From assembly GCA_021396245.1 (NCBI GenBank), contig WNYE01000011.1, positions 1 to 64,000 of the forward strand: a DNA stretch of 64,000 nt, read 5' to 3'. This stretch comes from Sporothrix humicola (lineage: Eukaryota; Ascomycota; Sordariomycetes; Ophiostomatales; Ophiostomataceae). The notes beneath the pieces are model-generated. The model saw only the letters and a list, made by a program, of their open reading frames with translations. It was not told the origin of the DNA and searched no databases. A program made the translations under genes and the position numbers. The first letter of the stretch is position 1. Each line of letters begins with the position of its first letter. Shown in pieces: positions 32,884-44,349 of this stretch.

Positions 32884-35800
32884 TGCCAAAGGATGGATGC
32901 GCGTACGCAAACCCCTCGTGGCGTGTTCCACAGGTCTTATTGGAGTTGTTGGCGTGTTAAGCGAGGTGAGAGGGCGGGAGCGAGATGGAGGGAGGAATGG
33001 CGAGGTTGACGGCGCGACAAATTGATGATCAAAAGGCGCGATGTTGTTGGCAAGTCCTGAAGTCCGGCGGCGACAGGGGCAAGAGAAAACGCTTCGAAGA
33101 AGGCGAGGGGGGAAGGACAGCCAGTTGTGGTGTGGTGGGTGGGAAGGAGTTTACTAGGGAGAGGAGGCAGGGACCGAGAGCGAATAATGGAGAGGACCAG
33201 ACAAACAAGCAAGACTGACTTTAACTTGGGGCCAGACCACAGGGGGCAAGGCGGTGCGCTAGTGGTTGTCAGCAGAATCAAGTTGGTCTGTTGGTTCAAC
33301 GGCTTATGGAGAGCTAAATACTTGTACACCAACAACGTGAAGAAATGCTGACAACTCAGAGAGGCACTGTACGGAATACGACATACACAGTAACCGATAA
33401 AAGAAAGTGCCAGAGAAGAGGAGTCCAAAAGGGAAGAAAAAGGCCTATTGACTACTCCGTACGGAGTATTTGAAGGTAAGACACACACAAATACGGAGTA
33501 CGATGTAAGATACAATGAAAATTTTCGGGGTGGTCCATGCGAAGTGATTTTTACAGGGCCAACAGTCCCTGGCGTTGTATTCAAAATACCATCAACTGCA
33601 CGTTGCGACCCATGGCCATGGCCAGTTAAACCCTGGACAGACACGGATGCCGCAGCTCTTCCGAATAAATACTTTGTGCACATACAGCTAAATATGGCTA
33701 TAGTGTTGCCTCGGATAAAAAAAAAACCTTCGTCAAACAAGTGTCCAAAATGCTTGCTTGTGGCCTTAGGCATCTAGTCAGCTAGTTTGCTCTGCGTTTT
33801 CCTTTGACACAGAGCTGCATCTGAGCAGTCCCGTTTTTTGTCATGTGCGGGACGCATCATTTACCCAAGTTTGTAAGATACAGGCGATCATCGCCCCCAA
33901 GTTGCAACGAACTCGACAGAGGAACATTGGAAAGTGTCGTTTAAAAAGTCCGGAGTCCGGCGAAAGGAAAGAAGCGGCCCCCAAGAAGCATCCGGAGCAT
34001 TGCAAGATTCTCTCGATCTCATTAAGTATTAGGTGCCACGCCATGCAAGCCCTAGAACGTTTGACTGCTTTCCAGTCACGCGCTTGTGCCTCAAAACAGG
34101 CCTTTTATATGTACGCGGGAGGTGAAAGGTCACTCACCTGTACTCCCGTAAGTCGCATCTAATTATTGCGCGTTGTTTCCCCCATCCCCCAACGCACCTA
34201 ATAAACCTACAAAAGTGGTAGTCAAGGCTCAAACTGAAGCCTCGCATCAGCGAGGATTGCTGTCAGATACGTCGCACACATTGTAGGCATACTCTGTACA
34301 CGCTCAAATTGCAAGGATAAAGGCATACGGGTGCCATCACGTGTGGATCGCCACGCGAGGATGGAGCGCCAGGTTCGTCCGTAGATAGGCGGGATCCAGC
34401 CTGTAGATTGGCGGAAGGCAGGTGCAGTTTAGCGAGCATTGTAAGCGGCTATTCTCGCATATCCTACCTTGCAGCCCCCTGCGTGTCTTCGTGTTTGACG
34501 CGAACGACAAGATGCTCCGTACACAGATACAAAAAATCAAAATCGACTTGGTAATGGTATCGACTCCATGCAAAATACTCTTTGATAATATAATAACACT
34601 GCACGCTTGAGAAAGGAGAATTAGCCATGCACGCTGAGCGGAGGGGGCGGGGGAAGGAGCGAGCGAAAGGGATTATCACTCGCAGCCGCTCGTACTCGTA
34701 TTTCAAAAAGGCCCTTAAGGGTATCACCTGTCATTTCCCTTGGTCTCTCGACAGGATTCTGTCACGTTTTCGACCTTGTAGTTTTTTTTCTTTCCCTTTT
34801 TTACATTTCTATGCAGCAGCACACCCACGCGAACCCCCTTCCTTGTATTGCTCTGTACATATCTTGCCGTTCGGCCTGGTTTTTTACACCCGACCTTTGA
34901 GGCAAGCCAACAATACTTCACTTGTCAACATGCAGACTGCCAAATTCTTATCTACACTGTTTCTTTACTAAAATTTTGCCTGGGGCTGTTGCTGGTTTGT
35001 CTCAGACGCCCTGAACCTGGTCGGCGCCGATGAATTTGAGAGGCAGGGAGGCAGGCCATAACCATCACTGTCAGGTGCTAGAATTAGGCTCGCCACGACT
35101 GGCCGGACACTAGACTTGTAGTGTATTAACAGGACGCGATGGAATGGCAGGCGAGAAACGGCCAGCCGGCAGCAAAGCCGTTGCCCCTCTTGCTCCGTTT
35201 CTTCTTGCTCAAAAGAGTCAAGAACTGCAGACAAACTAGTGCTTGGTTTTTATGATCTACACACTAAAGACCAAGGCTCAATGGGTTCAAACCAGCCAAC
35301 TGTGAAAGAAGAAGAGCGAGGGAGAGAGATTGTCTCGGCTGCGGCGGAAGCCGGCGCGCGAATCGGCGCGCGAAAGCTGACGGACGCCAACGGGAGTGGA
35401 TGGAGCATGGCGTAAATGGGCGCAGAAGGCCAACATCGCAACGCTGGCACAACCCAGCTGTCCACAAACCTGTCTGGCCTGTCTCGCCTCTGCAGCGTGT
35501 GACAACAGACCGAACAGCGACGATAGTGAGCAGACGGTATACGCACTTTTGCAGATAAGGGTTTTCACCTTCCTACCGGAAGATAATTTGCCCTGCTTTG
35601 CATTCTACAGTCCAGAGATGGAAAGTTCCCAGCCCCTTGCTCGTCTCTCACTCCTCATATATGTTCGTGTGTTTATGTTTGTGTTTTTGTGTGTTTGTGT
35701 TCGTGTGCTTTTATCTTTGTGCAGGTCATTTTGTGTGTTTAGACCCTACTCAGAAACTACATACTACATGGGAGCCTGAACCATTTAATGCAGCTTGAAA

Positions 35801-36259
35801 TTTTACACCTTTGCCTCGCTGTTTCACTGGTTTAATTTGCTTACTCAATACTTGTAAAGAACTTACAAGCACCGACAAATGCATAGGCAGCACAGTAATG
35901 AACGAGTTGGTTTTCGTCTACTAGGTTTCAATGGACGCTGGCCGTTCTTGAAGGCAGGAGCGCAAACACAATACATCAATAAGCAGAATTTCTGTGCTCT
36001 CGTTTCGCAGTATATGCTGCGATGACAACCTTTCCCATGGACTAAAAATAATAATAAAGAACAAGGCAGAACCCCCTCCCTCCTCGGGGTAAACCGGGGC
36101 GAATAAGGGAAGACAGATCAAATTGTACACAGTTGAGAATCAGGGAAAGGAGAAAGTGCAAAAAAGACATCATGGGCCTTGAGGGATAAGTAGCCCCATG
36201 CAAATCAAATTGTGATGGTTTCTGTTGCAAATGCTCCGTCTCTATCCAGCTGCGACCCC
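32884..36259. other. Large intergenic region
   Basis: About 3.4 kb with no supported gene. It contains a perfect TACTCCGTACGGAGTA palindrome (33453-33468) and half-forms at 33492-33501 and about 34514. Purine/pyrimidine-biased leader-like stretches lie near 32940-33200, 34740-34870 and 35640-35740. Many frames exist on both strands but none shows a domain or consistent coding character. Confidence 0.45.
33453..33468. repeat. Dispersed palindrome TACTCCGTACGGAGTA
   Basis: Perfect 16-base inverted repeat in intergenic DNA. The same 16 bases recur at 47909-47924, and many half-forms occur elsewhere in the window. Confidence 0.85.
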
Positions 36260-37621
36260 TTATGCCGACCGCCCGTGTCCCTGTCGTGCCATAAGCATTT
36301 TGCTAACCTTTTCGACATCAAAAGACAGAGCAGCCTCCTGCACGGACTGTGTGACAGCTTTAGCTCCGCGCTCAATGACCTCGGCGTTATATGCGCCAGT
36401 TACCTGTCGACGGGCGTTCGCATCCCAGCTTGCATCCCGGATGGCCACCAGCGCCTTGATGTAGTTGTCAACGTCGATAATAGCATGTTGGAAACCTTGG
36501 CCACGGTAAATCAACATTGGGTGAGCCGCGTCGCCAGCAAGCGTTACGCGGGCGTCATGGGTTGCTTCGGTGCCGCCAAACGGAACAGGCACCCAGTACT
36601 TCATCTCATCAACATAGCAGACGGAGCCCTCAGGAGTCCACTCAATCTGCTGGTTGAAGGGCGCTGCCAGCTTTTTGGAGCTCTCGCTGTCTTTTAGGAG
36701 ATCGATTGCTTCCTGGCCCTGAACGGCCTTGTCGAGATGACCCTGCCAGATCTTGACCCAGAAGGTGGTCCAGTCAGCCGGTTCGCGTGGTGCGGCACCG
36801 TCGGAACCATCGTTCACGTACAATACGCCGCACCCACCCACAGCGTCGGTTCCCATGGCAGCAGCGGCAACGGGGTGTGCGTCGGTGACGGTTTTGACCT
36901 TTGCAGCGTCGCCGTAATTGACAATGGCGGTGGCAAACAATAAACCCGACGGTGTGCTGCGGGCCTTGTCCGCATCAGCAACGACAATGTCACGCACATG
37001 GGAGTGGGCGCCATCAGCACCGAGAACAAAATCGGCGGAAGACGCAGTGCCGTCATCAAAAGTGAGCGTTAAAGCCGGCCTGGAGTCGTCGTTTTCGCTG
37101 GTGTTGCCGGTGTTATCAGAGATGCCCTGCAGCTTCTTGCCCCACTGGATGTCGAGGCCCTCGGCCAGGACGTTGCGCAGGCGTTGGCGCGAGATGCGGC
37201 GCGAGCCGGGCATGGGGCTGGCAAACATCAGGTCACCGGTGACGCCATTATACACAGGAAAGCTTTCGGCATTGGCGTCAAAATCGAGGTTGGGATTGCA
37301 GATGGCGCGCGGCAGTTTGGCGGCAACATCATCGGGCAGTAGTGCCTGCATGACAGGCAGGGCCCAATGCAGGACAATTGTCCAGTCGCGGGGCCGGACG
37401 TTTATATGTGCCTCGCCGTCAAAGATGGTAACGTCAAAGCCGCTCTGCCAAGAGCGTTGTGCTCACGCACAATAGAGTCAGCCTCAGGCCCTTTTTTCTT
37501 CATGAAGAGCCCTGCAGACAAGGATATGTCTTACCTTCTTCAGACCGTGCGCGGCCAAGAGACCGGTCAGACCGGCGCCAACGACAGCGACCTTGGGGCC
37601 AGTTGTTGTGGAAGAAGCCAT
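36260..37621 (-). CDS. FAD-dependent monooxygenase (salicylate hydroxylase-like)
   Basis: Predicted two exons: 37621-37535 and 37444-36260, with a 90-bp intron (GTAAGA...GGCAG, phase 0), giving 423 aa. The first exon carries the Rossmann FAD motif VAVVGAGLTGLLAAHGL (Gly15-x-Gly17-x-x-Gly20). The junction gives KK-SGFDVTIFDGEAH. Further FAD motifs are LGADGAHSHVRD (the DG fold) and VTLAGDAAHPMLIYRGQGFQHAI (the GD motif). This layout is that of class A aromatic hydroxylases (PF01494), which use NAD(P)H and oxygen to hydroxylate substrates. The substrate cannot be told, and fungal relatives act in aromatic breakdown or secondary metabolism. No signal peptide is present. It stands alone, with more than 1.5 kb to each neighbour. 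Confidence 0.87.
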
Positions 37622-38624
37622 CTTTTCGGGGCTGTGGGTGTTTGGGTGCGTGGGTGTTCAGGATGGACTCTTTTGTAGAGTCGGATGGTGGGACAGTAAT
37701 GGGGCTCGCATGCGCGTCTGACCTGGGCTTTGGGATGTTGTGATAAAGGAGGAAATGGGTTCGAGATGGATGGTGGCAAAGAGTCTTTTGGAGCTGGGAG
37801 GGCCCGGTTAGCAGCTGGCATTTGATTTAAGGAAGCGCCGGGTTCAACCGCTTCTTAGGGAACGATGGTGGAAAGAAAAAGGGGCATTTACTCTCGGCCG
37901 AGGGGCGCGAGCGGGGGCATAGAAAGTTGATTATTACACAGTAGTCTTGTAATATACAGGGTCTGCATCTTACCTACCAAGTCTCCTCGTCCTCCGCCTG
38001 TGTTGTTATTGCCGGACTGATGCAACCATTTGCCGTTTGATGGTGGACCATCCTCCTATTTCTTACCTGCCGTGTTTTCTGTATCTGTATCACTCCATGG
38101 ATGGGTTGCTCGTTGTGCGAACTGGCTGGTTGCCGCACATAATTTTGCGGTTCGAAGACTGCGAAACGAGACTGAGATCAAAAGGCCATGATCTACTCCG
38201 TACTGTGTAAACTCAAGACAAGGCAGGTGTGAGAGTTCGCGATGGCGACTTGGCTGTTGGTCCCAGCACTCTGGGACTCGTAACTTGCGGCATAAGCCGC
38301 GAACCACTCTGGCGGGATTTCTGTACGAGAGGGGCAGCCATGGCAGAATTATGAGCGGGGAGACCAGGAAATAAGGGCAAGCCGATCGTCTCCTGTTTGT
38401 CACCCAAATGTCTGCTCAAAGCCTTGGGACTACCCACATAAAATTCGCAGTAAGTTTCAGCTGTCCGAACGGCCAGCGTTTTGGGCAATCAAGCCGACCT
38501 TTTTGTCGGGTAACGGAGTGGACATCTTGAACAACTCTATACACAGTAAGTACAGTGGTGAACCTGCCGAGACTGTGTGCTATGGTCGGAGATGTCGTAC
38601 GACACATCCCCGCCGTCTTCTTCT

Positions 38625-38655
<31 letters not shown>

Positions 38656-39190
38656 GTCTTACGGGCTTTATTGTGAACAACGGCTAGTAGTGACCTGGTT
38701 TGTACTTGTTGGGGGCGGGGACGCCTGGACATTACCGGGTTCTCGGTTCTCTCACCCTCCCTTGTTTGTGATTTCTGTTTAGGGGGTTGAGGGGTATGGC
38801 AAGAGTGATAAATTGCATATTTAAAATTAGGGGCTGCGTTTCCCAACAATGCCCATTACAAAGCTCCCGGCCCGCTCAACCATTCCACCGGTAACAGTCT
38901 GTTTCTTGTGTAACCGGTTCATAAACAGCGTTGGGAACAAGAAGACAAAAGAGAGAGAAAGAGAGAAAAAGAGAGAGAGAGAGAAAGATAAGGAGAGGGG
39001 AGAAGAGGATGGAAAAGCAGAGATCACGGGACGCGGGTACTCCGTAAACAGCAAGCAATAAAAAAGCTACAGACCAGTCCTGCGAAGGTCCTTTTCAACA
39101 TCGCGACCCATCTCTTCACAAACGCAACATGGAAATCTTCCTTACGACTTTCAATCAAATACCACCATCTGTTTCCTGTTCGTCAATGAT
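37622..39190. other. Intergenic region with poly-T and GA tracts
   Basis: About 1.6 kb. It contains a run of 29 T at 38627-38655, a GAGAGAAA-type purine repeat at about 38950-39000, and motif half-forms TACTCCGTAC (38194-38203) and TACTCCGTA (39038-39046). Apparent frames through the T run and the GA tract are low-complexity artefacts. Confidence 0.5.
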
Positions 39191-41198
39191 TCATGTCCAC
39201 ATTCCGATCCGATGCTGTGGCCCCAGATATTTGATCGCTTTGCGATCGTAGCCGAGGACCTCGACATTGCTTCCTTGGGGGCTCTTTGCATTTGACGGGA
39301 TGTGGCCCTTGTGAATGCCACCACCGAATTGGTTCACATAGTTGGGGCCCTCACTCTCGGCAATATAGCCCAGCTCGCACTTGGTGAAGCGAACACGCGG
39401 CTGGCTCGCATAGAATGTGTCAAACCTTGGTGACAAGCTGCCGTACAGCGACGTGACATCGCCTTGAGGGTGTAGCGCTCTCCAGGGATCGCGGCATGTC
39501 TCGCGAGCACACGTCTTGAGCACAGCAAGCAGCGCGTCGAGGCGCGGAACGATCTGGTCCAGCGAACGGCCAGCAATGCGAAAGATATTGGCTTGGGAGG
39601 CATGACGGCCGTTTGGGTCGAGCAGATTTCGCACCTCGGAAGGATCTTCAACAAGGTTGTACAACTCAGTCTCGTTTGTACACCAGACGGAATAATACAA
39701 ATTATACGCGTCGCTAACCAGACGTAAGCCCTTGTATGTATTGTTGGGTGCGGCATGCGCAGCTGCGCCGTAGTCGTCCGTCATGTTAGCATCGCCATAA
39801 CGACCATATTCCCCCTCGGGGATACCCAACCCCCAAAACTCGATCGTGACATGCTCCGTGCGAGCTGCGGCCTCGGCGCCTCGCGACAGCGGCATGGGTG
39901 TACCGTCGGTATTTTCAAGCAGACGCCCAGCGAGGTCCATAATGGTGGACGCGACATCGGTGTGGGCTGTCACGGCATTGGAAATATGGCCGCGAGGCAC
40001 GCCTGGGCCGCGCACGATCATAGGAATGCGTACATCCGTCTCGAAGCCACACTCCTTGCCGGGGTGCATGCGGTGCTGGCTGATGTGGTAACCGTTGTCG
40101 GTCGTGTAAAATATGTACGTGTTATCAAGCTCGCTCGATTCTTTCAACAGCTGCAGCAAGGCTGCCGTGCTCTCGTCGACGGACTGTAGAGCACGCAGAC
40201 GAGAGCGTTGGAATTCATCGTTGTAAGCAATCACCGTGTCGTTCAACCGTGGCAGGCCGGCGATCCAGCTAACACCTCCTTGCTCCTCGGGGTTGAAGCT
40301 CTCGCCACGGGGTATCTGGTAATCTTTGAAGAGATGTGCGTGCCTCTCGGCGTAACCTGGCGCCGACTGAAACGAGTCTTCGCCTGCACCGGTCGGGAAA
40401 TGTACATTGCCGTGCGGTGCGATGGGTGCGTGGACAACAAACCAGGGTTTGTCCTTATGGCGTAACGCTTCGCGTAAAAAGTCGTAGGCCTTCCCGGCGG
40501 TAATATCTGGGGAGTATTGGCCTTCGTAGCTGACGGGTGGTGCGCCATTGCGCGTCATAGTGGCGTTCCAGTACTCATACGTAAACGGGTCCAGCAGGAA
40601 ATCCGACTCGTTGAAGCCACCGGCAAATGGCGCATTGTAGTTTTCAACGGTGTGTTGATTCCAGAGTTTCCCAGCATAGTAAGTGTTGTATCCTGCGGCC
40701 TGCAGCCAGTGTGGTAGGTAGTCGTCATTGATGCCTTCGCGGACCACTTTCGGATAGCCGCCATAAGGCGCCCAGACGTCGGTGACATTCGTGTTATGTG
40801 CCGCGCGACCGCTCCATAAGTTGACGCGGGATGGGCAGCATATGGCGACAGTGCAATAGTGACGTGCGAAGACGGTGCCCTCATTGACCAGGTGCTTCTG
40901 GAGGAGAGGCATATGCTCCAAGGATCCCATATGGCTAATTTGTTAACTGGGAATTTTTCTTCTTCTTTTTTTTCTTCTTTTTTTCCCTTCTTTTCTTTTC
41001 TTTCTTTCTTTTCTTTCTTTTCTTTTTTTTTTCCCTTCCCGGAGGCGTCATCAAACTCTATCACAACTCGCCAAACTGTTTTCTGCACAAAACTCACGAG
41101 TCCATGTCATCTGTCAAAATAAACAGGATATTGGGCTGCCTGGCTGCGGCATGGCCGGCGAGGAGGACCGTCCCGGCAAGCAGAAGACCGGTCTTCAT
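39191..41198 (-). CDS. Secreted type I sulfatase (arylsulfatase family)
   Basis: Predicted two exons: 41198-41098 and 40934-39191, with a 163-bp intron containing a long purine run on the coding strand, giving 614 aa. The N-terminus MKTGLLLAGTVLLAGHAAA is a good signal peptide, so the protein is probably secreted. Exon 1 ends with QPNILFILTDDMD, whose Asp pair binds calcium. The junction gives DDMDSHMGSLEHMPLL. The sulfatase signature C-x-P-S-R occurs as CCPSR; the first Cys (about residue 66) should be converted to formylglycine. GKLWNQHTVENY and FYTTDNGYHISQHRMHPGKE are also family blocks. It hydrolyses sulfate esters, probably for sulfur scavenging or polysaccharide attack; the exact substrate is unknown. 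Confidence 0.9.
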
Positions 41199-42366
41199 AG
41201 CTGTCTCTGCCTTTGGTTTCCAGAGGATCGATGGAAAATATGCAATGGCGTCACGATTTTCACCGAGTAACCGACAAGATGTAGTAGAGACACACAGCCA
41301 GTCGGAGATGTCGTGATCACAACAGGGCTGTCTTTGTTCTTCGGCCGTGCTTTCCTTCTCGGACAACGCCAGGGCAGTCTCTCCTTTTTATTTTATATCT
41401 ACCCCAGCAGCATGTGTCATGTTTACCGGATACAGCGCCGGATGGAGTTCCCATCGACTACTCCATGCTCCATGCCATGGGGCTGGTAAGCAAGGATTTT
41501 ATTTGCTGGCTTGGTGTGGGTTTTTCTTTTGCGAAAAAAAAAAAAAAAAAAAAAAAAGGTTTCATAAAATAAAAAACCACAGTTTCTTAACCGAAGCTCC
41601 TATGATGGCCGATTAGCCCGTTTTTCTTATTTCGTCTTCTGGTCTTCAAGTCTTGTTTGACGTATTACTCAACCCAAGATCATGTTGTATCTAAGTCAAC
41701 ACGTCTTTTCATTTCATGATACTGAACGGAGCCTCATGTCCATCGGTCCCGGCTGCATCTCAGGGTTGTTCTTCTGGCTAACAAAATGCATGGCTTCGAC
41801 AGCATCTATGTGTAAAGTGGAGCCACTGTCCGATGGTGGACGCTAACATGACAGATGTCGCCTATGACTAACCGAAACGGGCGATGTTCGTCAACCTTAC
41901 CCGCAATTGCACAATTGGAAACATTGGAAACACTTTGGGGAAGGAAACCAGACTCAAACCAGAGCGTTGTGAAAGCGGGGAATCTGGACTTTCTGCGCCA
42001 AAGGTGATGAGCGAAACTTCAGCAGCGAAGCTTGAATTCTTTCAAAACCCGTGCAACCATCAAAACACCAACTGCAGCGTGCGCATTCAGAACACGCGAA
42101 GACGTGATCGTGGTTTGTTAGTTCGATATCCGGTACGGCGGCGACGAACTAAGCATACAAGACCTGGCCCCATCTTCACGGCCGATCCAGCTGCTCCGTT
42201 TTTATCGTCTCTTTTCTACCTCATATTCGACATCTTCTCCATACTCTTTATATCTTTTCACAGTCTCTGGCCTGCCCACCACGCCTGCGGTGCCTCATCG
42301 ATACCGCCCCTTCTTTCCATGCCCACTCTGTGATGTGCCATCATGACCCATGCCGGTGCATGACCG
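41199..42366. other. Intergenic region between divergent sulfatase and bZIP genes
   Basis: About 1.2 kb separating divergent genes, so it holds both promoters. A run of 24 A lies at 41534-41557. No gene was recognised. Confidence 0.45.
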
Positions 42367-44349
42367 ATGGACGAAATTGACACTCGACAACCGAGCAATA
42401 CAACACACGATACACTTAGAACCCTGCCAACCAACATCCTAACAGCCTTGCCAACGTGTGCAACTGTCGACATGTCCAGCAGTGACACTAAAAACGGTGT
42501 TATTGACACCGCGCGCGCGCGACGGCGCGTCTGCAACCTTACGCCGTCACAGGTCGAGAAGAAGCGCGCCATCGACCGCACCAACCAGCAACACTGGCGC
42601 CAGAAGAAGCGACTCTACATTGCTGAACTCGAGGCCGAGGTGGCACGACTCAAGGAGAGCCTCGACGCGAGCCACGCAAAGCTGCGTATATACGAGGGTG
42701 ACGATGATGATGTGGCAAAGGGGAACCGAGCTGCTGGCCCATCATCGCCGAAACGGGCACTCCACGGCGAGCCACTTCGTCAAGATGCGATCGGGGCCCA
42801 GGCTGTGCCGTCTCTACCGACGCTCTTACCAGCTACCAGTCGGCCCAACAAGAACGAAGCATCACAGACTGGCATCTCAACGTCACCGGACATCACGGAG
42901 AGGACCGTGTTCATGCCTCCTGCCATGTCAAATATATCGCACCAGCAGACGACGGCTACGACAGATTCATCTTCGACGTCTGGTGACTCTACCTGGCCGC
43001 TCTCAGCCTTTGCCCCAGCTGCCACATCCCGTGCCCGTCAACTCGGGTTTCTCTCCCTGCAATCGGCGGCGCAAATGCAATTGCAGGTTCAAGCTCAGGC
43101 GCAGTCTCAAGCGCAGGCACAGGCACATATCCGCGCAGATGGTGGCCTGCAGCCTGATCTTTTTGACACAATACAGCCATTTTCACTGTTTGATAACACC
43201 GTGGTCGATGGACATATCCCTGTGGACGTTGACGAAGTGTTTGGTGCACAGCCCATTTTCACGTCCGACTTTTTGTCTGTGCTGGACCCAGAATACCAAC
43301 GCCAGGAACAGTTAAGGCATCAACACCAACACCAACATCAAAACCCATATTACCGCCAAAATATCCAGCGATATCAAGCCATGTACGGCGCAACCCCGCC
43401 CTCTCCTTTCTTAACCAACCTCTCTTACATGCCTTACTATCTTGCTGGCCGCTACTCCGCGCCTAAGCCCGGCATGCCGGACTGGATGGTGTTGCCGCTT
43501 AATATGCCGGTGGCTACGGAACTGGACAAGTTGGTTCTTATCACGAGCCAATCGCTCGTCCAGCGCTATAGCACACATGAGTTTAGCCAGGCCATATTCC
43601 CTAGCATCGAGGGCCTTATGTCGCGTCTGAGCACCGATAACAAACCACGATCAGCCCGCAACGGCTCCAGTAGTGCATCGAGTTGCAGTGTGATGGGAGA
43701 AGAGCTACTTCAGGCATTGGCAGCTGCCTCTGCAGGCGGTGCGTCCTCTATTTTGTCGGAGTCATCTCTGACAGCCGCTGCCAGAGCGTCGGCGGTGGCT
43801 GCATCGGCCGCCAACCCGCCCTCGCCGTCTGACTCGACCTCCTCCGTTGACGATGAGGCTTCTGCCGTGATTGCGTCTCGCCCTGTTCTAGCTGCTGTTG
43901 CTACACATGTGGTATGGAAGTCACCGCTGAAGCATTTGACCGGGCGTCTGTCTTTTCTCTACAAACTGGCAATCTATTTACGCTGGTGCCTGTGTCCCAC
44001 AAAAGAGAACTATGAGGCGATCCCGGAGTTTCTGAGGCCGACACCGCTACAGCGCCGCGTACCGCACCCGGCTTGGGTGGACATGATTATCTGGCCGGAT
44101 GTACGTGACAGCCTTATTCGAGGTGGCGATTATAGTGCGTTCGAGCTTCTGCGCTTTGTGCTCGGAAACACGGTTTCAGTAAACTGGCCATACACTGAGG
44201 CACATACATTTATGGAGTGCGCCGATGGAAAGAGGCTGGCACTGAACCCCATTTTCGAGGCGCACATACGAAACCTGGACAATTATTCGGTGGGTTACCA
44301 AGCGGCAATGGCATTTCCAGTTCTTGCCCGATATGTCAGGGTAACATGA
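42367..44349 (+). CDS. bZIP transcription factor with DUF3425 domain
   Basis: Intronless, up to 660 aa from the ATG at 42367; a second ATG at 42472 (MSSSDTKNG) is equally possible. The basic region and zipper lie at about 61-105: TPSQVEKKRAIDRTNQQHWRQKKR (a landmark with Arg/Lys and the N-x3-W pattern common in this group), followed by heptads LEAEVARLKESL. The middle is Gln/Ser-rich with QAQAQ repeats. The C-terminal DUF3425 domain starts about residue 505 (VWKSPLKHLTGRLSFLYK) and has the usual WVDMIIWPDVRDSLI and NTVSVNWPY blocks. Proteins of this architecture are nuclear regulators of stress, metabolism or development in Pezizomycotina. It is divergent from the sulfatase; a regulatory link is possible but not shown. 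Confidence 0.9.
   Translation: MDEIDTRQPSNTTHDTLRTLPTNILTALPTCATVDMSSSDTKNGVIDTARARRRVCNLTPSQVEKKRAIDRTNQQHWRQKKRLYIAELEAEVARLKESLDASHAKLRIYEGDDDDVAKGNRAAGPSSPKRALHGEPLRQDAIGAQAVPSLPTLLPATSRPNKNEASQTGISTSPDITERTVFMPPAMSNISHQQTTATTDSSSTSGDSTWPLSAFAPAATSRARQLGFLSLQSAAQMQLQVQAQAQSQAQAQAHIRADGGLQPDLFDTIQPFSLFDNTVVDGHIPVDVDEVFGAQPIFTSDFLSVLDPEYQRQEQLRHQHQHQHQNPYYRQNIQRYQAMYGATPPSPFLTNLSYMPYYLAGRYSAPKPGMPDWMVLPLNMPVATELDKLVLITSQSLVQRYSTHEFSQAIFPSIEGLMSRLSTDNKPRSARNGSSSASSCSVMGEELLQALAAASAGGASSILSESSLTAAARASAVAASAANPPSPSDSTSSVDDEASAVIASRPVLAAVATHVVWKSPLKHLTGRLSFLYKLAIYLRWCLCPTKENYEAIPEFLRPTPLQRRVPHPAWVDMIIWPDVRDSLIRGGDYSAFELLRFVLGNTVSVNWPYTEAHTFMECADGKRLALNPIFEAHIRNLDNYSVGYQAAMAFPVLARYVRVT

Noticed and set aside
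32937..33773. 278-codon minus-strand frame upstream of the methyltransferase
   Set aside because: It spans the promoter and leader, has low-complexity pyrimidine-derived peptide, and overlaps the methyltransferase's own upstream frame.
34930..35060. Possible small secreted peptide gene (MQTAKFLSTLFLY, stop, then an open frame to GGRP)
   Set aside because: The start resembles a signal peptide and is interrupted by one TAA in frame, but the TACTAA and following TCTCAG also look like a splice branch and acceptor. No donor with a coding upstream exon could be supported.
38550..38850. Frames through the poly-T run
   Set aside because: The peptides are homopolymer translations (Phe or Lys runs) with no support.
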